64,000 bases of DNA from Begonia masoniana (lineage: Eukaryota; Streptophyta; Magnoliopsida; Cucurbitales; Begoniaceae): NCBI GenBank assembly GCA_022432975.1, contig CM039508.1:44729646-44793645 (forward strand), read 5' to 3'. Within the stretch, counting starts at the first letter, position 1. The number at the start of each line of letters is the position of its first letter. The notes beneath the pieces were generated by a model, which did no database searches, was not told the DNA's origin, and saw nothing but the letters and a program-made list of their open reading frames with translations. A program made the translations under genes and the position numbers. Shown one piece after another: positions 53,264-64,000 of this stretch.

Positions 53264-55095
53264 TTACAAATTCCTGCCACGGCCGCGTGTCGAAGATTCC
53301 TGCGTTCCATCAAATGTGTTAAAGCCCATGAATGTGTCATGCGAAGCAGCGCCTGAAGTTGATCCCCGGTTAGGACAAGTGCGAGTATTATGCCCCTGCT
53401 GCCGACATATACTACAACGCACGGTTGAGTTCCTCTTACTGACTCTCGAGCTTGACGGCTCTTCAGCATCTCGCACTCTTGTCTTCTTCGGCCTACCAGG
53501 TTGACGTCGTCTTTTTGGCGGGAGGATTTCGTTCATATCTCGTACGATCGGCCACATTATTGGGCCACTGATCGGACGAATATAGTGTGAGTACATCTGC
53601 AGGTATCTTCCCCTGTAATAGCATGCATGCACGTAGTCTTCTGGCGCGACTCTCATCCAGTACATACAAGAAATGGAATGGACACACGGGATTCCTGTAC
53701 GCTCCCACCGAGTGCAGTTGCACACACCCAAAGTCATGTCCACCTCGAATTGGTCGTATCCATTGCTGACTTGGAATCGTGTAGCTCCCGAAAACGTTGC
53801 ATGCCAGTTTCCAGATGCACTCTTAAGCTTGTCAAGCTTTGCTTTGATCTTGGGACACAAGATCTCATTTGAATCAAACAGCTTCTCATATTTTTTGACG
53901 ATACGAGTCATCAAGCGTGTTCGGATCATCTCGAACATGGTCAGGATCGGTTTGTCCCTGACTGGCAAAAGAAGTTCATTGAATGACTCGCTCAAGTTAT
54001 TCAATCCCAGATCGCACTTGGAATTCGGAGAGAAGGCATGACTAGCCCAATATTTCGGCTCTTCTGCTCGAAGCCATTCGTGGGCTGCCGGACATAGCCC
54101 GTGTAGTTTCCGCATTTCATGCTCGAAATGGGCCTCAGTGGGTGCTCTGGCCGCATTCCACATCGCATCTCTGTATGCTTTACCCCGAAAATGGTTTTTG
54201 AAATTAGCATACATATGCCGGAGGCAGAAGCGGTGTTCAGCGTATGGGAATTGATCTCGAATTGCGCTCCGTAACCCCTAATATTTGCGTGAACAATGGC
54301 GTTAATAAAATAATATTAAACCCCGACCGCCAAAAAATTTTGAAATAACATATAAAAATGCATCATACCTTTTGTCGATCTGAAATAAGTGTCCAACCGT
54401 AGCCATGCGGAGTGTTGAGGTCTTCCTTTAATATACGCAAAAACCATATCCATGACTCTGTACACTCAGACTCGACGTTGGCAACAGCAACGGGGTAGAT
54501 TCCATCGTTTCCATCAATGCTGACGGCCGTGAGTAGTTGGCTAGCACACGAGCCCTTTAGATGACAGCCATCCAAGCAGATAACGGGTCTCCCGTACTCC
54601 AGCAACCCAGTCTTGCAAGCAGCCATGCACATGTAGAATCTTTGGAATCCCAATTGATTACGGCCCACTGGGTTTCCATCAATTTTCACTGTGCTGCCGG
54701 GATTTGATCTGAATATTTCGGCTGCATACGACCACAGCTGCCGTACTGTTCGTCGCACTTCCCTTCATTGAGGGTTCGAGCTATGCTTCTTGCTCTTGTG
54801 GCAAGACTGGGTGAAATGTCGACGGTGAAGTCATTCCTCACTGTCTCCATAATAGATGAGATGTCCCAAGTAGGGTGACTTTTGAACCTGTCCAGGTAAT
54901 GGTTCGCCAGCCATTTTGCTGAAGCGCGTCGATTTTCAACTTGCCTCGAGCAACAGTGAGAGTCGATCAAGCTCTTTATTTGAAATGTTCGCTCATTTTG
55001 CATCAGCGAAGCATGCAGTCGCCACCCACATCCATCTCCACATTCAGCCGTCAGTCGACTTCTTTCACATTTAATGTATGTAATACCATAGCCAT
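53264..55095 (-). pseudogene. MULE transposase (MuDR family), N-terminally truncated
   Basis: The transposase of Mutator-like elements cuts and joins DNA through a DDE nuclease. Visible on the minus strand: the N-terminal MuDR DNA-binding end (GWRLHAS, CCSRQVENRRASAKWLANHY), the catalytic start VICLDGCHLKG, and YPVAVANVESE..SWIWFL. LISDRQKG follows, split by a GT-AG intron (54278-54368). After it come HMYANFKNHFRGKAYRDAMW, a SWIM zinc finger (CNCTRWERTGIPCVH) and a CCHC knuckle (CSICRQQGHNTRTC), ending at 53264. Defects: a 1-base shift near 54745 between the N-terminal domain and the DDE part, and loss of the true start, because the frame runs into the 56-bp satellite near 55095. About 580 residues remain. 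Confidence 0.9.
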
Positions 55096-55100
55096 TTTCT

Positions 55101-58100
55101 ATGGTAAATGATAAAATTGAAAAAAATAGTATTAGAAATATTCATTAAAAAAATATATGGTAAATGATAAAATTGAAAAAAATAGTATTAGAAATATTCA
55201 TTAAAAAAATATATGGTAAATGATAAAATTGAAAAAAATAGTATTAGAAATATTCATTAAAAAAATATATGGTAAATGATAAAATTGAAAAAAATAGTAT
55301 TAGAAATATTCATTAAAAAAATATATGGTAAATGATAAAATTGAAAAAAATAGTATTAGAAATATTCATTAAAAAAATATATGGTAAATGATAAAATTGA
55401 AAAAAATAGTATTAGAAATATTCATTAAAAAAATATATGGTAAATGATAAAATTGAAAAAAATAGTATTAGAAATATTCATTAAAAAAATATATGGTAAA
55501 TGATAAAATTGAAAAAAATAGTATTAGAAATATTCATTAAAAAAATATATGGTAAATGATAAAATTGAAAAAAATAGTATTAGAAATATTCATTAAAAAA
55601 ATATATGGTAAATGATAAAATTGAAAAAAATAGTATTAGAAATATTCATTAAAAAAATATATGGTAAATGATAAAATTGAAAAAAATAGTATTAGAAATA
55701 TTCATTAAAAAAATATATGGTAAATGATAAAATTGAAAAAAATAGTATTAGAAATATTCATTAAAAAAATATATGGTAAATGATAAAATTGAAAAAAATA
55801 GTATTAGAAATATTCATTAAAAAAATATATGGTAAATGATAAAATTGAAAAAAATAGTATTAGAAATATTCATTAAAAAAATATATGGTAAATGATAAAA
55901 TTGAAAAAAATAGTATTAGAAATATTCATTAAAAAAATATATGGTAAATGATAAAATTGAAAAAAATAGTATTAGAAATATTCATTAAAAAAATATATGG
56001 TAAATGATAAAATTGAAAAAAATAGTATTAGAAATATTCATTAAAAAAATATATGGTAAATGATAAAATTGAAAAAAATAGTATTAGAAATATTCATTAA
56101 AAAAATATATGGTAAATGATAAAATTGAAAAAAATAGTATTAGAAATATTCATTAAAAAAATATATGGTAAATGATAAAATTGAAAAAAATAGTATTAGA
56201 AATATTCATTAAAAAAATATATGGTAAATGATAAAATTGAAAAAAATAGTATTAGAAATATTCATTAAAAAAATATATGGTAAATGATAAAATTGAAAAA
56301 AATAGTATTAGAAATATTCATTAAAAAAATATATGGTAAATGATAAAATTGAAAAAAATAGTATTAGAAATATTCATTAAAAAAATATATGGTAAATGAT
56401 AAAATTGAAAAAAATAGTATTAGAAATATTCATTAAAAAAATATATGGTAAATGATAAAATTGAAAAAAATAGTATTAGAAATATTCATTAAAAAAATAT
56501 ATGGTAAATGATAAAATTGAAAAAAATAGTATTAGAAATATTCATTAAAAAAATATATGGTAAATGATAAAATTGAAAAAAATAGTATTAGAAATATTCA
56601 TTAAAAAAATATATGGTAAATGATAAAATTGAAAAAAATAGTATTAGAAATATTCATTAAAAAAATATATGGTAAATGATAAAATTGAAAAAAATAGTAT
56701 TAGAAATATTCATTAAAAAAATATATGGTAAATGATAAAATTGAAAAAAATAGTATTAGAAATATTCATTAAAAAAATATATGGTAAATGATAAAATTGA
56801 AAAAAATAGTATTAGAAATATTCATTAAAAAAATATATGGTAAATGATAAAATTGAAAAAAATAGTATTAGAAATATTCATTAAAAAAATATATGGTAAA
56901 TGATAAAATTGAAAAAAATAGTATTAGAAATATTCATTAAAAAAATATATGGTAAATGATAAAATTGAAAAAAATAGTATTAGAAATATTCATTAAAAAA
57001 ATATATGGTAAATGATAAAATTGAAAAAAATAGTATTAGAAATATTCATTAAAAAAATATATGGTAAATGATAAAATTGAAAAAAATAGTATTAGAAATA
57101 TTCATTAAAAAAATATATGGTAAATGATAAAATTGAAAAAAATAGTATTAGAAATATTCATTAAAAAAATATATGGTAAATGATAAAATTGAAAAAAATA
57201 GTATTAGAAATATTCATCGATAATCAAGAAAATAACATTATAAATATTTAAATAAAAAAACTCAAGGATATTCATTAAAAAAATATATGGTAAATGATAA
57301 AATTGAAAAAAATAGTATTAGAAATATTCATCGATAATCAAGAAAATAACATTATAAATATTTAAATAAAAAAACTCAAGGATATTCATTAAAAAAATAT
57401 ATGGTAAATGATAAAATTGAAAAAAATAGTATTAGAAATATTCATCGATAATCAAGAAAATAACATTATAAATATTTAAATAAAAAAACTCAAGGATATT
57501 CATTAAAAAAATATATGGTAAATGATAAAATTGAAAAAAATAGTATTAGAAATATTCATTAAAAAAATATATGGTAAATGATAAAATTGAAAAAAATAGT
57601 ATTAGAAATATTCATTAAAAAAATATATGGTAAATGATAAAATTGAAAAAAATAGTATTAGAAATATTCATTAAAAAAATATATGGTAAATGATAAAATT
57701 GAAAAAAATAGTATTAGAAATATTCATTAAAAAAATATATGGTAAATGATAAAATTGAAAAAAATAGTATTAGAAATATTCATTAAAAAAATATATGGTA
57801 AATGATAAAATTGAAAAAAATAGTATTAGAAATATTCATTAAAAAAATATATGGTAAATGATAAAATTGAAAAAAATAGTATTAGAAATATTCATTAAAA
57901 AAATATATGGTAAATGATAAAATTGAAAAAAATAGTATTAGAAATATTCATTAAAAAAATATATGGTAAATGATAAAATTGAAAAAAATAGTATTAGAAA
58001 TATTCATTAAAAAAATATATGGTAAATGATAAAATTGAAAAAAATAGTATTAGAAATATTCATTAAAAAAATATATGGTAAATGATAAAATTGAAAAAAA

Positions 58101-59235
58101 TAGTATTAGAAATATTCATTAAAAAAATATATGGTAAATGATAAAATTGAAAAAAATAGTATTAGAAATATTCATTAAAAAAATATATGGTAAATGATAA
58201 AATTGAAAAAAATAGTATTAGAAATATTCATTAAAAAAATATATGGTAAATGATAAAATTGAAAAAAATAGTATTAGAAATATTCATTAAAAAAATATAT
58301 GGTAAATGATAAAATTGAAAAAAATAGTATTAGAAATATTCATTAAAAAAATATATGGTAAATGATAAAATTGAAAAAAATAGTATTAGAAATATTCATT
58401 AAAAAAATATATGGTAAATGATAAAATTGAAAAAAATAGTATTAGAAATATTCATTAAAAAAATATATGGTAAATGATAAAATTGAAAAAAATAGTATTA
58501 GAAATATTCATTAAAAAAATATATGGTAAATGATAAAATTGAAAAAAATAGTATTAGAAATATTCATTAAAAAAATATATGGTAAATGATAAAATTGAAA
58601 AAAATAGTATTAGAAATATTCATTAAAAAAATATATGGTAAATGATAAAATTGAAAAAAATAGTATTAGAAATATTCATTAAAAAAATATATGGTAAATG
58701 ATAAAATTGAAAAAAATAGTATTAGAAATATTCATTAAAAAAATATATGGTAAATGATAAAATTGAAAAAAATAGTATTAGAAATATTCATCGATAATCA
58801 AGAAAATAACATTATAAATATTTAAATAAAAAAACTCAAGGATATTCATTAAAAAAATATATGGTAAATGATAAAATTGAAAAAAATAGTATTAGAAATA
58901 TTCATTAAAAAAATATATGGTAAATGATAAAATTGAAAAAAATAGTATTAGAAATATTCATTAAAAAAATATATGGTAAATGATAAAATTGAAAAAAATA
59001 GTATTAGAAATATTCATTAAAAAAATATATGGTAAATGATAAAATTGAAAAAAATAGTATTAGAAATATTCATTAAAAAAATATATGGTAAATGATAAAA
59101 TTGAAAAAAATAGTATTAGAAATATTCATTAAAAAAATATATGGTAAATGATAAAATTGAAAAAAATAGTATTAGAAATATTCATTAAAAAAATATATGG
59201 TAAATGATAAAATTGAAAAAAATAGTATTAGAAAT
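55101..59235. repeat. 56-bp AT-rich satellite, about 70 units
   Basis: The unit contains TATATGGTAAATGATAAAAT, TGAAAAAAATAGTATTAG and AAATATTCATTAAAAAAA; the period is exactly 56. Copies look identical. At about 57213, 57325, 57438, 58787 and 59240 the unit is replaced after ATTCAT by a ~50-base variant (CGATAATCAAGAAAATAAC, then AAAAAAACTCAAGGA). The satellite starts at the broken 5' end of the MULE transposase. Confidence 0.95.
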
Positions 59236-59290
59236 ATTCATCGATAATCAAGAAAATAACATTATAAATATTTAAATAAAAAAAGAAAAG

Positions 59291-59411
59291 AGAAAAAACA
59301 TGGACTTCTTTAATCTGTCGTTTCAAAAGTCTTCATGCTTGGCGTGCAAGGATGGAAAAATGACAAGTGTCCACCATCCTGTAGACACCATCTTCCTCCC
59401 TGTCCACCGCC
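59291..59411 (+). promoter_or_regulatory. Remnant promoter of the second CYP72A copy
   Basis: Homologous to 24668-24780, just 5' of the intact gene (shared AAAAATGACRAGTGYCCRCC and CATCTTCCT..CCCTGTCCAC). The TATA box is absent here. The homology stops at the palindromic unit at 59412. Confidence 0.7.
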
Positions 59412-61366
<1,955 letters not shown>

Positions 61367-61451
61367 TACATAGAACAATTACCCGAATAGAGAACCTCTT
61401 ATTCCCTAATCCCCCCCTCTCTCTCTCTCTCTCTCCTCAAAGACATTTGAA

Positions 61452-62092
61452 ATGTGGGCATCACTGGCCCCAGCCTTCCTTTTTCTTTGCTGTCGGTCTG
61501 CTCATCATACTGAGATGGGATGGAGGATTCTGAACTGGGTTGGCTAAACCCCAAGCAGCAGGAGAAGGAGAGAGAAATCAAGGGTTTTCTGGAAATCCTT
61601 ATCGACTTCTTTTTGGAGATTTAAAGGATTCCTCTGCGCTGACGAAGAAAGCTTCCTCCCACCCCATGAACTTCTCCAACCACATCATTCCACGTGTTGC
61701 CCCTCTTCTTCATGAAATTGTCACAAATTTTGGTAATACTCTCTGATATTTAATTTTTCATCTGCAACGAAATCAGATTAAGTTGTTCAGTTTAGCTCCA
61801 GGTTTAAGCTTTGTTCGTTGTTTTCAGTTAGAAAATGGATTGGATTCATTTATTTTTGAAATATGTTGCAGGTTTGAATTCTTTTACTTGGAGTGGACCT
61901 GTAATAAGAGTTCTGATTTCAGACCCAGAACTGGTGAAGATCGTCTTAGCCAATTTCAATGAGTTTCCGAAAGTAGTTCCGTCTAATCCTCTTGCTAAGT
62001 TCTTGTTCACTGGCTTTGCTAGCTACGGAGGAGAGAAATGGTCTAAACACAGAAAGATAGTCAACCCATTATTCCACACGGAAAAATTGAAG
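61452..62092 (+). pseudogene. CYP72A-type P450 copy, exons 1-2 only, decayed
   Basis: Second copy of the gene at 24868-30835. Exon 1 (61452-61732) has four single-base length changes relative to the intact gene: +1 near 61475, -1 near 61519, -1 near 61543 and -1 near 61571. The anchor region is out of frame and meets TAA near 61545. From [11 protein letters not shown] onward the frame is clean to VTNFG. Exon 2 (61872-62092, 221 bases, same as the intact gene) is intact and ends at the same AAG/GT donor. Exons 3-5, with the I helix and haem loop, are not in the window. Intron 1 is 139 bases. With a broken start and promoter it cannot make an anchored enzyme. Confidence 0.9.
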
Positions 62093-62978
62093 GTATTATC
62101 AAAACGAGTTATCTTTTTAAGTCTATGATTGATGAAATATGGAATCCTAAAAAAGATTAGAAAGTAGCCTAACCAACTCTTACTCCATGGAAAAATCTAA
62201 ATTGATTGTCTTTATATTTATAATCTCAAAGCTATAGTCCATATTGTTGAGAATCCAACACAAACAAAAAAAAAAAAAGGCGGAATATTGAGACACTAAT
62301 ATGTACCTGAAAAACCCTTTTGGAAAAAAATTCCTAGCATATGAAAAATTCACCGATAGATAATGAAGGTACAATGAGTTTTGTGACTCAAATATTAATA
62401 TATAAGATAAATATAAAATCCTAATATTAATTACTAACTCGACCTGGCCCAATTAGAATTCGGGACACCGAACTCTAGCAATCTACACATTGACACAAAT
62501 ATTACATGATAAATCCAACGCAGCATACACGCTCTAACCAAAACGAATCTAAAAAGCTAAATTCTGAAAATTTCTATACTCAAAGAAATTCTGGTGTCAA
62601 GAAACGAAGCGTTGAAGCTCCAACAAAAAAATAACCTCCTCTTCCAAACACAGCCTCTGATGGACCAACTCAATAATTGATACAGATCAAGTTTAAACAC
62701 TGCTTAAACTTGAGAGTCACACTCTAGTAGAAATTACATATCATGTATCGTATCACCGAATTATTAGAGTTGTCACTATAAATTGTGTCTAAATATGTTG
62801 AATTGATACCCTCGAACACATTTAACGCGTAATCCACTAAACTAGAGTACTGTTTCGTTTTTCGTAATCCATTAAACTAGAGTACCCGTAATCCTCGTAG
62901 TTATAACTTTTCATTTGATTCTTCCTTTTGCGTTACAACTCTAGCATGAAATTGATAACGATGTGGTGACAACATCAC
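62093..62978. other. Start of intron 2 of the P450 copy, then unassigned sequence
   Basis: The first ~170 bases match intron 2 of the intact gene (CTATGATTGATGAA, GGAATCCTAAAA, GATTAGAAAGTAGC). Then follow a 13-base A run and the second copy of the 54-bp segment (62279-62333). From about 62340 the sequence looks like non-coding retrotransposon DNA leading into the copia fragment. No gene is seen. Confidence 0.6.
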
Positions 62979-63533
62979 CTATAACATCTGTAATAGGTTG
63001 ACATATATATTCTGATGTGATCCAGTTCTTAACTTGACCTTCACATGAGAACCTGACTTCTTATGAGTCTTCTCAAACAATCCTTTATAAGGTGAATTCA
63101 CAAGCGTAACAGCCTTATTGCCCGTTACTGTAGAGCCCTGCAAGACATATAAATTTGCAGATCTCGTGTGTCCCTGTAACATGATGTGTGCACCTCTATT
63201 GGTTCTCACAACCCCACCTACAACGCTGAACTTGTACCCTTTTGCTTCTAAAGTACTCAATGAAATCATATTTGTTTTCAACTTGAGAACATATTGTACA
63301 TTATCGAATGTCTTCAATACTCCAAAAATTCTGATTCAAATACCAGCTACCTTGCAAGGTGTGTTATTACTCATTAAAACAACACTTTCTGAAACAATTT
63401 CATATGTCGAAAGCCAATTCTGCTTGTAACACATGAATGAATAAGTTGAGTCAAGAATCCAATCATTGTTTGACTTTATCATCAGTCGTTTTGCATTCTC
63501 ATCAGTTCTCTTAGAAGTAATAGGTTTTATCAC
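62979..63533 (-). pseudogene. Ty1/copia fragment: protease and GAG-pre-integrase region
   Basis: Read on the minus strand: WILDSTYSFMC (protease active-site region, where the usual Asp-Ser-Gly reads Asp-Ser-Thr), STYEIVSESVVLMSNNTPCKV, then LKTNMISLSTLEAKGYKF and SANLYVLQGSTVTGNKAV, the GAG-pre-integrase pattern. One in-frame TGA lies near 63333. Integrase, RT and RNase H, which should follow to the left, are absent, so this is a deletion derivative. It lies in or beyond intron 2 of the P450 copy. Confidence 0.85.
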
Positions 63534-64000
63534 CGTTCATGGACTTTGATATGCCCTTCAAACCTTGAATATTATCACCACTACAATGAGTTATTTGATT
63601 CTCTTGTTCTACCTCTAATGACGAGTCTACATCCTCGAGATTCATATCCACAATAATCCTGTTTCATCTTCCCCTTTGATAATAAGACACCATGAACATC
63701 TTTCAAAGATTGACTTTTCTGACTATATAGCAAACGAATAGAACAGTAAAATCAACCTCAAATCCTCCGCATCACACTTCCATCCCATAGAAACAAATTA
63801 CTCATTAGGGTTATTTTATAAAACATCTGTTTCAATTTTAATCATAATTCAACGAGAGTTTTCTCGTTCAGAATGTCATGAAAAATCTGATTTGATAAGT
63901 GCAGAAATATTAAAGATAAGACTTTTCAATCCATTTGAATGTTCTCTTTTTCTCTTTTTCACTGTAAGACGTTGGAATTTGATCGAGCCCTAACAATGTG
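63534..64000 (-). other. Probable degenerate copia gag or leader
   Basis: This stretch lies 5' of the protease fragment in copia order, so decayed gag is expected. No clear zinc knuckle or open frame is preserved and no LTR end can be fixed before the window stops. Confidence 0.4.

Larger units (their letters stand above)
48531..59290. mobile_element. Mutator-like (MULE) region, ends not certain
   Basis: This holds a MULE transposase (minus), a plant-transposon-protein gene (plus) and captured FRIGIDA-like pieces, the content expected of a MULE that picked up host gene parts. Terminal inverted repeats could not be fixed. Candidates are the palindromic units at 46852-48525 and 59412-59530, which are inverted relative to each other, or the ATTATCGAT sequences near 48545 and 59243. 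Short flanking duplications were not found. The element is inactive as it stands, since both large genes are broken. Confidence 0.6.

Overview
The window is nuclear DNA of a flowering plant, most likely a eudicot. The evidence is a spliced CYP72-clan cytochrome P450 gene with GT-AG introns and a CT-rich 5' leader, Ty1/copia and PIF/Harbinger remnants, a plant MULE transposase, FRIGIDA-like gene fragments, and very AT-rich intergenic DNA. A cucurbit is my guess from the flavour of the P450 and LTR sequences; the window does not prove it. Only one gene looks intact. About four fifths of the window is transposons and tandem arrays nested in each other.

Layout. 1-15445: the 3' end of a decayed Ty1/copia element, whose LTR has grown into about nine tandem copies of an ~850-bp unit. 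That LTR is interrupted at 2031-8981 by a PIF/Harbinger-like element carrying only ORF1, and ORF1 is interrupted at 2924-7678 by a large LTR-type element with a 5-bp target duplication and a 2.4-kb minisatellite. 15446-18161: a 5'-truncated relative of that LTR. 18887-22613: a complete LTR element (duplication CTAAT) with a TGACGTCA-rich minisatellite. 24868-30835: the intact five-exon CYP72A-type P450 gene, whose 3.8-kb second intron holds an 18-bp W-box-like array. 32235-45939: another LTR element (duplication AAGAT) with a ~114-copy array, invaded at 35709-44509 by two opposed LTR ends joined through long 27-bp and 60-bp arrays. 46852-59290: a Mutator-like (MULE) region with an 85-bp palindromic array, a frameshifted plant-transposon-protein gene, two inverted FRIGIDA-like fragments around a 23-bp array, a truncated MULE transposase and a 4.1-kb 56-bp satellite. 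59291-62266: a decayed second CYP72A copy, whose promoter is broken by another palindromic unit and a 1.8-kb poly(T)/poly(A) tract. 62979-63533: a copia fragment.

The two P450 copies and the sequence 5' of each (18204-18510 and 46578-46830) are homologous. The locus is therefore an old tandem duplication whose halves were filled by different insertions: the left gene stayed intact and the right one decayed. The most unusual theme is one LTR family that carries a different minisatellite in each copy, together with a conserved small hairpin just after a splice-donor-like GTAAGT. Arrays of near-identical copies and the giant homopolymers may be partly assembly products; copy numbers are as given in the sequence.
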